DNA of 27,089 nucleotides from Prorocentrum cordatum (GCA_963575745.1 CAUYUJ010018057.1:188596-215684); one strand, 5' to 3'. Counted from the stretch's first letter, positions 17,273 through 26,258 are shown. Numbers and translations are program-made. The notes: generated from the letters alone by a model not told the origin.

Positions 17273-17524
17273 TAAGAAACCTTGCTGTGAGAGATCTTGG
17301 GGCGCATTCTTCGTCGATCGCTGAGGGCACAGCCGTGCCCCGGAGCCTCTGTGGGTCCCCCGGGCCATCGGCGGATGAGACGTTTCCGCGGGGCACCTGC
17401 TGGCCGGCCGCTCTCTTGCGAGGGGTGCCTGCTGCATCGCTGCCCCCGACCCTCCACCAGCCCCCGAGACCAGCGCCCACCCCCTTGGAGGAAGAGGAGA
17501 CGACATGAACACGAGCGTCTGACG
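17273..17524. other. Unassigned stretch
   Basis: Several overlapping open frames, none recognised. No strong repeat was noticed. Confidence 0.35.
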
Positions 17525-17530
17525 GTCCGC

Positions 17531-17641
17531 GCGGATTTCTCCTGGATCTGCGCCTGGACTCCCTGGTGGGTCCCTCCGTCGGCGCCCCTGGCGCGCTCAG
17601 CGCGCCAGGGAGAGGGGTCTGGCGCAGATCCAAGAAATCCG
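17531..17641. repeat. Hairpin H4
   Basis: The left arm GGATTTCTCCTGGATCTGCG pairs with the right arm CGCAGATCCAAGAAATCC. Inside, CCCTGGCGCGCT pairs perfectly with AGCGCGCCAGGG about a TCA-sized turn. Confidence 0.85.
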
Positions 17642-17651
17642 AGTGGGCTGT

Positions 17652-17904
17652 CGAAGTTTATGATTATGCAATTCTTTATGATTCGATCCTCATTGCCCCT
17701 GGCACTCCTCCAGCATCGGCGATGCATCGGCGACGTCGGCGATGCACCAGCGACGTCGGCGTGGAGAAAATCGGGATCCGCATCCAGCCGCATCGCCGAT
17801 GCGTCGGCGATGCGGCGCGATCCTCCGACCCCATCTGCTCTGGCCCCATCTGGCAGGCCCAGATACGCGGAACAACAAATTGCATAAACATAAACTTTTC
17901 GGAG
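17652..17904. repeat. Hairpin H5, nested between H4 and H6
   Basis: The outer arms GTTTATGATTATGCAATT and AATTGCATAAACATAAAC are complementary apart from one position. The interior holds tandem gcatcggcgatg/gacgtcggcgatgca units and the block gcgatcctccgaccccatct, which recurs in the hairpin at 26458-26580. Confidence 0.8.
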
Positions 17905-17905
17905 G

Positions 17906-18016
17906 TCCGCGCGGATTCTTGGATTTGCGCTGGGGCCCCCTCCAAGACGCGCGGAACGCGCCATAGGCGGCGCCAGGGGCGGCGCCAGAGGCCCAGCGCC
18001 GATCCAGAAATTCCGC
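17906..18016. repeat. Hairpin H6, related to H4
   Basis: The left arm GCGGATTCTTGGATTTGCGC pairs with the right arm GCGCCGATCCAGAAATTCCGC with a few mismatches. Its left side (ggtccgcgcggatt) is a direct repeat of the left side of H4 at 17524-17537, so H4 and H6 are related copies flanking H5. Confidence 0.75.
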
Positions 18017-18689
18017 ATTATGTGTTCTGCTTTCTTCGACAGACACCAGCCCAAGCCCAGCGCTTCCCCATTCGGGGATCTACTGAGCCAGGCCAATGCA
18101 AAACCAAGTCAGTCGGGCTCCGCAAAATCCTGCAGGATCCTGCGCGCTGATCCGGGTCAGTGCAACCCTGGCTTGGCAGGATCCCGCAAGAGCCGGCGCC
18201 CTGGCTGACCCCCGTTTTCCTTGACCCCCGCCTCCAGGCTCCCGGCCCCCAGCTGCCCCCTGCACTCCTCCGGCGTCCAGAGCCTCCAGCTGCCTCCTGC
18301 CGGCCGACCGCAGGGCTGCCGTGGGCGCGTTGCGGCCCGTGGCCTCCACGAGCAGCGCGGCGTCCGCGGGGTCCTGCCCCCGAGCCCGGGTCGAAATCGA
18401 GTCGGATTGGCTGCGCCAGGATGCACAACAGCACCATGCAAGCATCGGGCCGCATCGGATCGTCGGAATACCGGAATCGAATCGGATCGGGCCGGCCGCA
18501 ATCGATGTCGAATCGGATCGATCGGATCGAAATGGACCCTGGAAGGCCAGGCCGAACCCGCCAGCACTATGGGAGGGGGATCGAAAGGCCCGCGCCCGCG
18601 ATGGTCGAACTGACAGAGCGGCACAGTGTGATGAAAGGCCTGGCGTGCAAGCTCGGATTGGCCCCCACCGGTGAGAATAGATCCTAATC
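18017..18689. other. Unassigned stretch with small palindromes
   Basis: There are short palindromes (tcctgcagga near 18131) and a run of atcggatcg words around 18478-18530. Open frames on both strands are not recognised as genes. Confidence 0.4.
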
Positions 18690-18724
18690 GTGAGTGATTG
18701 AGTGCACGCTGTGAGTGCACGCTG
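18690..18724. repeat. Left arm of a 1.83-kb inverted repeat (35 bp, perfect)
   Basis: These 35 bases, beginning gtgagtgattgagtgcacgc, are the exact reverse complement of 20486-20520. They enclose the whole 13-bp satellite and GT array. Confidence 0.93.
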
Positions 18725-19215
18725 CGGTGAGCGCACGCTGTGAGTGCACGCTGCGAGTGCACGCTGTGAGTGCACGCGGCGTCGAGGGCTCGCTGAGCTG
18801 ATGAGCGCGCTCGCACAGCCTGCGCTCGCAGCGTGCGCTCACAGCGTGCACTCACAGCGTGGGCTCACAGCGTGGGCCCACAGCCTGGGCTCGCAGCGTA
18901 GGCTCACAGCGTGGGCTCACAGCGTGTGCTCACAGCGTGGGCTCACAGCGTGGGCTCACAGCGTGGGCTCACAGTGTGGGCTCACAGCGTGGGCTCACAG
19001 CGTGGGCTCGCAGCGTGGGCCCACAGCGTGGGCTCACAGCGTGGACTCAGAGCGTGGGCGCACAGCGTGGGCTCACAGCGTGGGCTCACCACGGCGGGCA
19101 CGCACAGCAGCGTGGGCCAATCACGCTGTGAGGTGAGTGCACGCTGTGAGCGCACGCTGCGCGCCACCCGGTGAGAAAGACCGTGAGCGCACGCTGTGAG
19201 TACACGCTGCGGGCC
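18700..19215. repeat. 13-bp satellite (CACAGCGTGGGCT), left block
   Basis: From about 18820 to 19095 the unit cacagcgtgggct repeats in the plus direction. Blocks at 18700-18780 and 19125-19215 carry the variant gtgagtgcacgct, which is the same unit on the opposite strand. Because 39 bp is three units and 13 codons, all frames show a 13-residue repeat (SVGSQRGLTAWAH). This is a satellite signature rather than a protein. Confidence 0.9.
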
Positions 19216-19279
19216 TGACGGAATCTCGAATTGCTTACCCGCTGGATTTCTCCGCGCGGTCCGAGAGTGATTTCCTCTG

Positions 19280-20185
19280 TGGTGTGTGTGTGTGTGCTTG
19301 CGTTGTGTGAGGTGGTGGTGGTGGTGGGAGTGGTGGTGGCGGTGATTGTGGTTTTGGCGGTGGCGTTGGTGGTGGCGGTATCGTTGGCGGTGGTGGTGGT
19401 TGTGGTGGTGGGGTGGTGGTGTGTGTGTGTGTGTGTGCGCGTGTGCGTGGTGGGTGTTGTGCGGTGTGCGGCGTGCGGTGTGCGGTGTGCGGTGGGCGGT
19501 GTGTGGTGTATGGTGTGTGGTGTGTGGTGTGTGTGTGTGATGCGTGGTGTGTGCTGTGTGGTGCGTGGTGGGTAGTCTGTGGTGGGTGGTGGTGGGTGGT
19601 GTGTGTGTGTGTGGTGTGGGAGGTGTGCGGAGTGCGGTGTGGTGTGTTGCGTGTGGTGTGTGGTGTATGGTGTGTGGTGTGTGGCGTGTGGTGTATTGTG
19701 TGTCGTGTGTTGCGTGTGGTGTATTGCGGGTGGTGTTGCGTGTAGTGTGTGTTGCGTGTGGTGTGTTGCGTGTGGAGTGTTGCGTGTGGTATGTTGCGTG
19801 TCGTGTGTGCGTGTGGTGTGTTGCGTGTGGTGAATGGCCTGTGGTGTGTTGCGTGTGGTATGTTGCGTGAAGTGTGTATGTGTGTGGTGTTTGGTGTGTT
19901 GCGTGTGGTGTGTTGCATGTCGTGTGTGGCGTGTGGTCTGTTGCGTGTGGAGTGTTGCGTGTGTGCTGCGCGCGGTATGTTGCGTGTCGTGTGTGTGTGT
20001 GTGTGTTGCGTGTGGTGAGTTGCGTGTGGTGTGTTGCGTGTGGTGTGTTGCGTGTGGTGCGTTGCGTGTGGTGTGCTGCGTGTGGTGTCGGAATGTTGCG
20101 TGTGGTGTGTTGCGTGCGGTGTTGCGTGTGTTGTCTTTTGCGTGTGCCGTGTTGCGTGTGCGGTGTGTTGCGTGTGGTGTGTTGC
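19280..20185. repeat. GT-rich array (TGTGTTGCGTGTGG units)
   Basis: About 900 bp of ggtggtg, tgtgtg and tgttgcgtgtggtg units. On the minus strand it reads as Thr/His/Asn repeats over several hundred codons. It separates the two 13-bp satellite blocks. Alternating GT tracts favour left-handed DNA. Confidence 0.93.
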
Positions 20186-20485
20186 GTGGGCTCACAGCGT
20201 GGGCCCACAGCGTGTGCTCAAAGCGTAGGCTCACAGCGTTCACAGCATGGGCTCACAGCGTGGGCCCACAGCGTGGGCTCGCAGCGTAGGCTCACAGCGT
20301 GGGCTGACAGCGTGTGCTCACAGTGTGGGCTCACAGCGTGGGCTCACAGCGTGGGCTCACAGCGTGGGCTCACAGCGTGGGCTCACAGCGTGGGCTCAAC
20401 ACAGCGTGCACTCACAGCGTGGGCTCGACACAGCGTGCACTCACAGCGTGGGCTCGCAGCGTACACTCAACACAGCGTGCACTCA
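20186..20485 (+). repeat. 13-bp satellite, right block
   Basis: Same cacagcgtgggct unit and orientation as the main part of the left block. Towards the right end gtgcactcacagc variants replace gtgggctcacagc, mirroring the variant at the far left end of the left block on the opposite strand. Confidence 0.9.
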
Positions 20486-20520
20486 CAGCGTGCACTCACA
20501 GCGTGCACTCAATCACTCAC
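20486..20520. repeat. Right arm of the 1.83-kb inverted repeat (35 bp, perfect)
   Basis: Exact reverse complement of 18690-18724. The last five bases are shared with the 22-bp tandem repeat that follows. Confidence 0.93.
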
Positions 20521-20568
20521 GGCTAAGCGAAAAGCCGCTCACGGTTAAGCGAAAAGCTACTCACGGTT
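20516..20568 (+). repeat. 22-bp tandem repeat CTCACGGYTAAGCGAAAAGC
   Basis: Two full copies (ctcacggctaagcgaaaagc and ctcacggttaagcgaaaagc, each plus two bases) are followed by a partial third (ctcacggttt). Confidence 0.85.
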
Positions 20569-20908
20569 TGGATTCCCCTTCCCCAGTGGCAGGCTTAAGT
20601 CGGGTATGTTCTCCTAAAGGCGGGCTTTGGGAGCAAAACGACAAATATTCAAAAAGTACGGAAAACTAGTCAAAACGAATCAACAAATCGTCCCCGGACT
20701 ATTTCTTACTATCTTTGAATATTCCTCCTGCAGAGGGACATGGCCGCCTTAACCCTAGTGCCAGTTCCTTCCCACTACCTCCAAGCGCACAGAGGGGGTC
20801 TGCTCTCCTCTCGTGAAAGCTTCCGGTGGGCCGCAGGCTGCCCAGACCACCGCGTTCAATACCCAGCAGGGCCCATGCGTACATGCATGCCTGAGCAGAG
20901 CAGCCACA
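20569..20908. other. Unassigned stretch
   Basis: No repeat or recognisable gene. The plus-strand frames open here continue into the CAGA array. Confidence 0.4.
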
Positions 20909-21093
20909 GACACAAACAGACAGACAGACAGACAGACCGACAGACAGACGGACGGATACAGACAGGCAGACAGATGCAGACAGATACAGACAGATACAGA
21001 CAGATGCAGACAGATACAGACAGATACAGACAGATACAGGCAGATACAGACAGATAGACAGACAGATACAGACAGATACAGGCAGATACAAAC

Positions 21094-21144
<51 letters not shown>

Positions 21145-21145
21145 A
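20909..21145. repeat. CAGA/CAGATA microsatellite
   Basis: Tetranucleotide caga and hexanucleotide-like acagat units alternate for about 235 bp and give Asp/Arg/Gln/Thr repeats on the plus strand and Ser/Val/Cys/Leu repeats on the minus strand. Confidence 0.93.
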
Positions 21146-21820
21146 GGCAGACGGCCAGTCAGCACGACAGGCAGACTCAGAGACAGGCTGCTGCAAAAGA
21201 AGCCCCTAATTCCGCGTCGCGTCTCCTTGCAAGGGGGTTCGTGCCAGCTCCGCCCGTCCCCTCGCTGCCCCGTGACCGCGCCAAGCCCCAATATGCGCTT
21301 CCTCCGACCTGTCAAACTGAAGTGAACAACGCAACCTGAGCGCATGTTCTCAGGCCCGATGTGAATCACCAGTCTGTTGGCCAGCTTCCGCACGTCGCGC
21401 CAGATCAGAGTGCCAATGCTCACAGATCCGCTTATGATGTCGGGGCTCATCCCCGGATCTGAAAGCGCCGCCGAGCAAGCGAGCACCCTCTCGACTGGGC
21501 CGCCTTACGGCCGCGCCAGCCAAACTCGCAAGCAAAATGGTTCCTGCCCCCCACTTCATCCTGTTGAGCCTAGGCAGTGTAGCGCAACTCCCCGGCGCTA
21601 GACTGGCGAATGCAGCGTAGCCGGTCTATCGCTGGGCAATGGCGCTCCGTGGTATGGCCCAGGCCGTGCTCTGCACTCAGGCTGTAAGTGCTGACTATGG
21701 CCTGGGCGAGCGGACGCGACGAAAATCGAGGCCCCTCGATTGGGGCGAATGATGCAGAGATCCGCTGTAATCCCCGGCTCGAAGAAGACGCAAATTCTCC
21801 GAACTGGCTGCTTCGGCTAC
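21146..21820. other. Unassigned stretch with a weak coding-like frame
   Basis: On the minus strand around 21448-21280 a frame reads ordinary-looking peptide (SGSVSIGTLIWRDVRKLANR, LVIHIGPENMRSG). It stops upstream at a TAA near 21510 and matches no family I recognise. It could be an old gene fragment or chance. Confidence 0.35.
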
Positions 21821-21989
21821 ACGTAAGAGTGACCCTGGGTAAGAGTGACCTTTGGTGCGCGGCTTTTTGGGGGCCGCGTAGGGACCAAACCTGGGCGCGC
21901 AAGCCGTTACTCCTGCTCCGTTTTCAGCCATCTGGGGACCCATCTGTGCCCGCACCAAAGGTCACTCCGGCGAAAGGTCACTCTTACGT
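21821..21989. mobile_element. Foldback/MITE-like element D (169 bp, arms about 37 bp)
   Basis: The termini ACGTAAGAGTGACC and GGTCACTCTTACGT are perfectly complementary. Further inside, GAGTGACCTTTGGTGCG pairs perfectly with CGCACCAAAGGTCACTC, with only a short mismatched stretch between the two blocks. The left arm contains the internal direct repeat gtaagagtgacc twice. The body has no coding capacity and no target duplication was certain. Confidence 0.85.
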
Positions 21990-22195
21990 CTGGTCGACTG
22001 TTGACGCCCCCCCACCGCACTAGATGTGCCCACCGGCCAGCCTCCAGGGTCACGACCCGCTCGCCGACGTACGGCAACATCATCTCCAAGGCCTGCAGGC
22101 GGCGCGGACATCAGTCATCAGTCAGACAGGAAGATGGACCGTCGCTGGGTCCTCGCACCGTGCACGAGTCGGCCACGGAAGGAACAAGATAGGAA
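21990..22195. other. Unassigned stretch
   Basis: Overlapping open frames only. The region ends in an aga/gaca-rich tract that leads into the CTC array. Confidence 0.4.
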
Positions 22196-22400
22196 GAGAG
22201 AAAGAGAAAGAGAGAGAGACAGACAGACAGAGACAGAGACAGAGAGAGACGCCTCCTCCTCCTCCTCCTCCTCCTCCTCCTCCTCCTCCTCCTCCTCCCC
22301 CTCCTCCCCCTCTCCTCATCCTCCTCCTCCTCGTCCTCCTCCTCCATCTCCTCCTCCTCCTCATCCTCCTCCTCCTCCTTCTCCTCCTCCTCCTTCTCCA
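22196..22400. repeat. GAGA/GACA tract and CTC array
   Basis: A purine-rich agagaaagagaaagagag / gacagacagag tract (22196-22248) passes directly into a cctcct array (22249-22400) with occasional cat interruptions. This places a purine-rich strand switch at 22249. Confidence 0.9.
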
Positions 22401-22679
22401 TTCTTCGCCCCCGCCGCGCATATCCGCCACCATCCTGTGACGCGGCTGGTGCGTGTCGGGGCTATGTCCTCCTTTGTATTGGGTTCTCGTTCTCGCTACG
22501 CGAGGCCACCCCAAGATGTCGAGCCCAGCGTACGTCACTCGTGGTCCCAGAGCCCTTACTCGGTGGACCCACCACGACAAAAGCGGTGGCGAAAACGATG
22601 CTCTGCGCGGCGAGGGCCGAGCCCCAGGCCCCGCCCCACGCCGTGGTCGATACGCCCAGCAGCGCAGGTGGATGTGCAC
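22401..22679. other. Unassigned stretch
   Basis: One plus-strand frame stays open through here into the CA array. No domain or splice pattern supports a gene. Confidence 0.35.
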
Positions 22680-22875
22680 AAACGCGGAAAGCACACAGAC
22701 GCACACACACACATCACAAACGCACACACACAGACACACAATCACACACACACTCTCACAAACACACTCTCACACACGCACACTCTCACAAACACACACA
22801 CACACACACTCTCACAAACACACTCTCACACACGCACGCTCTCACAAACACACTCTCATACACGCACACACACGC
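22680..22875. repeat. CA-rich array (ACACACTCTCACAA units)
   Basis: Alternating acacac and ctctcacaaacaca units, about 14-22 bp periodic, ending in an alternating cgcgcgcg run. Open frames read Thr/His/Ser repeats. Confidence 0.92.
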
Positions 22876-23098
22876 GCGCGCGTACCTGTTCCATCTCCGC
22901 AGCGTTGGAGCAACCGCCGCTTGAGCAAAATCCGTGTTCTCCCGGGCTGGGGGCGGGCAAATGAGAGCAATAATGAACACACCAAACGAGTGCCGTGCAA
23001 TAGACCTTGTAGCGCGTCAAGCATAGCCGGCGAGACGGTGACACGGCGACAGTGGCGAGTGGCGAGGCGTGTATGCGACGAGGGCGCCGAGAGACAAG
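22876..23098. other. Unassigned stretch
   Basis: No recognised gene or repeat. Confidence 0.4.
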
Positions 23099-23462
23099 AC
23101 GGGAACGAAGAGACGGCCACGACGGAGCGACAAGAAGAAGAAGAAGAAGAGGAAGCCGAAGCCGAGGAAGGCAAGAAAGACGAGCGACGACGAACGACAA
23201 GGCAGAGAGGACCAGGCAGCAACAACCAAAAAGAGACCACACCACGCGTCGCATCCAGCGAGCTGGGGCACAAGCTGAAAGTGAAGCCTCCAGCAGAGGC
23301 AGCGTTTCAGACGTGTGGCGAACCGCACCTGCTGGGGCGATCCCTCCGGGAGGGTACCACAACAGAAAAAGGGACGACTAGACGACAACGACGGAGCAAC
23401 AAGAGGAGGCCGAAGCCGAAGAAAGCGCGAGAGACGAGCGACGACGAACGACGAGAGAGGAG
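23099..23462 (+). repeat. Two-copy direct repeat, about 100 bp each
   Basis: A block with gacggagc(g)aacaaga, gccgaagccga(g/a)gaa and gagcgacgacgaacgac occurs at about 23099-23210 and again at about 23368-23462. The spacer (23211-23367) reads as ordinary sequence without a recognised domain. The Arg/Glu-rich frames are repeat-derived. Confidence 0.65.
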
Positions 23463-23489
23463 ACAGGACACCGAATCCCATTCACACAC

Positions 23490-23660
23490 AGACGGACTCA
23501 AGCACACACAAACACCCACCCACACATACTTTTTTGGCGTTGCGGCCACGCGCGCGGCGGTGTGGCGTAGGCAGTCGAGCGGGAGAACGCGGGCGTCCAC
23601 ACACACACACACACACACATACCCACACATACACACGTACACGCACGCACGAGCAAACAC
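23490..23660. repeat. CA-rich tracts
   Basis: Two acacac-rich tracts (about 23480-23530 and 23598-23655) flank a short unique stretch that contains tttttt. Confidence 0.85.
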
Positions 23661-23925
23661 ATCCGCCGACCCTGTCGGCGTGAAGAAGACGCTGTTCTGC
23701 TTGATTCGGCGTCGTCGTCGTCGCCGTCGCGTTTAACCCCCCTTTCCCTTGGCCCTCCTCCTTGAGTGAGGCAGCCAAAGCGAAGCGAAAGCGAAATGAA
23801 GCAACTTCGTAGTTGAGTCGAAGGGAAGCCCCTTCCCTTGGATCCCTTCTTCCCGGTGGGGCGGAGGAGAGGGGAGCAGGGTCCCGAGGGGGGTCCCCGA
23901 GGGGGGTCCCGGGTCAGAATACCAT
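23661..23925. other. Unassigned stretch
   Basis: Short cgtcgtcgtcgtcgc tract at about 23708-23730 and a duplicated ccgaggggggtcc phrase at 23883-23910. No gene. Confidence 0.45.
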
Positions 23926-24340
23926 CCTCCCCTGGGGGCCCAGCAAGGCCCAAGACAGCCCAAGAGGCCCCCAAGACCGTCCAAGAGGGCCCCGAATCGC
24001 CGAACAATCAGTCCAAGACGCCAAAGATGGCCTCCTGACAGCCCACGCGGCTTCAAAGACGCTCGAAGGGGTCTCCAAGAGCACACAGAGAGCGTCCCAA
24101 CAGACAAAATGGCATGATTTTCTTTCAAGGTTTTTGAGAGATTCTGGCGTTCTTGTCTTTTCGGCTTCCCAACGCCCCAAGACGGCTCCAATAGGGCACC
24201 CACGCGGGAGCCCGAACGAACATTTCAAGCCCTCGGCCCCGAGAAGCTCCCAGGAGGCACAAAAGGCTCCCAAGAGGCCCCAAGAGGCCCCAAGAGGCTC
24301 CCAAAAGGCTCCCAGGAAGCTCGAAGGGACCAGAGGGCTA
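23926..24340. repeat. CCAAGA-type tandem repeats (CCCAAGAGGCCCC)
   Basis: Units such as gcccaagacag, cccaagaggcccc and ctcccaagagg recur every 12-20 bp in two blocks (23938-24060 and 24235-24330). They resemble 12890-13270, and the minus strand reads as Leu/Gly/Trp/Ser repeats. Confidence 0.75.
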
Positions 24341-24640
24341 CGAGCGCGCTCCGAAGAGGCCCCACGAAGGATCACTGAGGACTCTACCACACGTCGTCAC
24401 CGTCGCTGCCGACGCCGTCGTCGTGGTCGTCGTCCCCCTTCAGGGTCGGCGGCACCGGCCGTAAGGCCTTCCCAATATAAACACACTTGCCCAGATCACT
24501 CAAGCTCGCGCGTCGCGCCGTACAACACGCGAGCCGCGCTCATCTTCGCGCCCTCTTGCCGCCCCCCTGGAGAAGAGCACCTCTCCAGCCCAGGCCGCGG
24601 AGCGCGGTCATGAGGGCCAACGATAGGGGGGGATGGGCAT
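24341..24640. other. Unassigned stretch
   Basis: A short gtcgtcgtggtcgtcgtc tract lies near 24418. No supported gene. Confidence 0.4.
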
Positions 24641-24641
24641 C

Positions 24642-24792
24642 GGGGGGGATGCATCGACCTGGAATCGGCGATACATCGCCGATTGATCGGCGATAGGCCC
24701 TCGATAGCGAATCCGCACCTTCCTGGGCGGGGTGGGGCAATCGGGCCCCTATCGGCGATCAATCGGCGATTGGGGGTCGATGCATCCCCCCT
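24642..24792. repeat. Hairpin repeat family C, copy 2 (about 60-bp arms)
   Basis: The left arm GGGGGGATGCATCGACC, then ATCGCCGATTGATCGGCGAT, pairs with the right arm ATCGGCGATCAATCGGCGAT, then GGTCGATGCATCCCCCC. Pairing breaks at only a few positions. The loop of about 40 bases includes tagcgaatccgcacc. It is collinear with 16911-17061. Confidence 0.85.
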
Positions 24793-24979
24793 CTGCCTGT
24801 TCCCCCCCTATCGCTGCCCCCGAGGGTCACCTGTGCGCCCCCGCGGGCAAAGTCTATCCTCCCACGCGCGCGCTCCGCGGCGGCACCGCTGCGCGCCAGG
24901 CGTCGGGACGCAGCGGCGGCCGCCGCGGCGCTGCCCGGCCGCAGCTCCGCGGCTTCTCCGGGCGGCCTCTGGGCCCACC

Positions 24980-25112
24980 GGAGGAGGAGGAGGAGGAGGA
25001 GGAGGAGGAAGAGGAGGAGGAGGAGGAGGAGGAGGAGGGGGAGGACCGGAGGAGGAGGAGGAGGATGAGGAGGAGGAGGAGGAGGAGGAGGAGGATGAGG
25101 AGGAGGAGGAGG
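24980..25112. repeat. GGA trinucleotide array
   Basis: About 130 bp of gga triplets with single gat or aag interruptions, with poly-Glu/Arg on the plus strand and poly-Pro/Ser/Leu on the minus strand. Confidence 0.92.
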
Positions 25113-25235
25113 GCACCCAGACCTCCAGGCGCCCGGCGGCTCCTGCTGCACCTGGGCCCAAGGCGTTGTCCGAGTCCTCCTCCCGCCGCCCGCGCCTCGC
25201 CGGAGCTCCGCCCTTTCGAGGCGGCGGCGCCGCCA

Positions 25236-25325
25236 TCAGCCCGCGCCCAGCGCCCGCAGGAACCTCGCCAGGGGCTCGCACCAGGCCGCCGCGCCGTCCC
25301 GGGTCCACTCCACAGTGGCCTCGAC
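25236..25325 (-). CDS. Possible terminal exon of a minus-strand gene, unrecognised
   Basis: The minus strand shows a pyrimidine-containing acceptor context (gcctctctgcgccacag) followed by a 90-base open segment ending in TGA at 25238-25236. It encodes VEATVEWTRDGAAAW and CEPLARFLRALGAG, an amphipathic, G/C-third-position-biased peptide unlike the repeat-derived frames around it. The AG|G junction fits dinoflagellate introns. The preceding intron would contain the CA/AACAC array. No family is recognised, and an upstream exon could not be joined with confidence. Confidence 0.35.
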   Translation of the reverse strand, partial: VEATVEWTRDGAAAWCEPLARFLRALGAG

Positions 25326-25364
25326 CTGTGGCGCAGAGAGGCAAAACCATTTAAACAAAAACAC

Positions 25365-25708
25365 ACACAGACACACAAAACACACACACACACAGACAAC
25401 GCACACTCACACAACACACAACACACGAAACACACACACACACACACAACACACGCACACAACACACACACACACAACACACACAACACACACACACACA
25501 ACACACACACACACACAAAACACACGCACACAGCACAACACAACACAACACAACACAACACCACACCACACCACACCACACCACACCACACCACACCACA
25601 CCACACCACACCACACCACACCACACAACACAACACAACACAACACAACACAACACAACACAACACAACACAACACAACACAACACAACACATACACACA
25701 CACACCAC
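25365..25708. repeat. CA and ACAAC/ACCAC pentanucleotide array
   Basis: There are three segments: acacac/acaacacac (25365-25530), then pure 5-bp repeats caaca, ccaca and caaca again (about 25536-25690), then acacac. The switch from cacaa to cacac(c) pentamers and back is sharp, which shows two rounds of expansion of sister units. Confidence 0.93.
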
Positions 25709-25724
25709 CACTGTGCCACGGTCA

Positions 25725-25790
25725 GGGCCGCCCTGGGCACCGGCATGGTGTATGCGCCCTCCTGGCCTCTGCGAGGAGTGTCTTGTCTTT
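25725..25790 (-). other. Weak exon candidate
   Basis: The minus-strand frame AYTMPVPRAALTVAQ lies just upstream of the CA array and could be the exon before 25325-25236, but no unambiguous donor was found. Recorded only as a lead. Confidence 0.15.
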
Positions 25791-25877
25791 ACTGTAGGCC
25801 ACGATTCTCGGAGTGAGTGCTCCGGGGGTCTTCTGGAGGCAGCTTCTGAGGGGCGTGGCCCCTCGTGAGTCCCTCGC

Positions 25878-25975
25878 GGAGGAGGAGGCAGAGGAGGACG
25901 AGGAGGAGGAGGCGGAGGAGGAGGAGGCGGAGGAGGAGGAGGAGGCGGAGGAGGAGGAGGCGGAGGAGGAGGAAA
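25878..25975. repeat. GGAGGC/GGA array
   Basis: gga triplets with regularly spaced ggc interruptions (ggaggaggaggcggagg), a compound repeat of about 15-18 bp. Confidence 0.9.
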
Positions 25976-26147
25976 GGAACGATCGATGCCTTTGGGCCCA
26001 AGAGATCTTGCTATAAGAAATTCAGAGCCACAGCCTTCGTCGACCCTGAGCTTCGCGGGCTGGCCCAGGGCTCTGCGGCACCATGGGGAGATCAGGGACA
26101 CAGTCGTGGGGCACCCCTTGGCATGCCAACCTCTTAGTATCGGTGTG

Positions 26148-26258
26148 CCGATTCTTGTCGAATCGACGCTTGTCGACGCTGGTCGACGCTAAATCGACGC
26201 TAATCGACTCTGAATCGGCGCTGGCCCATCGACTACCCGACGCTAATCGACGCTAGTG
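26148..26258 (+). repeat. AATCGACGCT short tandem repeat
   Basis: Units of (a)atcgacgct, gtcgacgct and aatcg(a/g)c(g/t)ct repeat about ten times with small length changes. Confidence 0.8.

Noticed and set aside
18820-19095. CRISPR-like regular array
   Set aside because: The 13-bp units are directly tandem with no unique spacers, and the setting is eukaryotic.
18982-20243. Two Thr/His-rich frames of about 400 residues on the minus strand
   Set aside because: They are translations of the GT-rich array and 13-bp satellite and have no protein-like composition.
21280-21486. Minus-strand frame with SGSVSIGTLIWRDVRK
   Set aside because: It is closed upstream by a stop codon, runs into the CAGA array, and has no recognised family or G/C third-position bias.
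24854-26101. 415-residue minus-strand open frame with Cys/Val repeats
   Set aside because: It is a translation of the CA/AACAC array flanked by GGA arrays. The coding-like exon at 25236-25325 is in a different frame.
25975-26101. Minus-strand frame LRVDEGCGSEFLIARSLGPKG as an exon
   Set aside because: Its codons are A/T-ending (gaa, ttt, ctt, ata), unlike the other exon candidates, and it runs directly into the GGA array with no donor.
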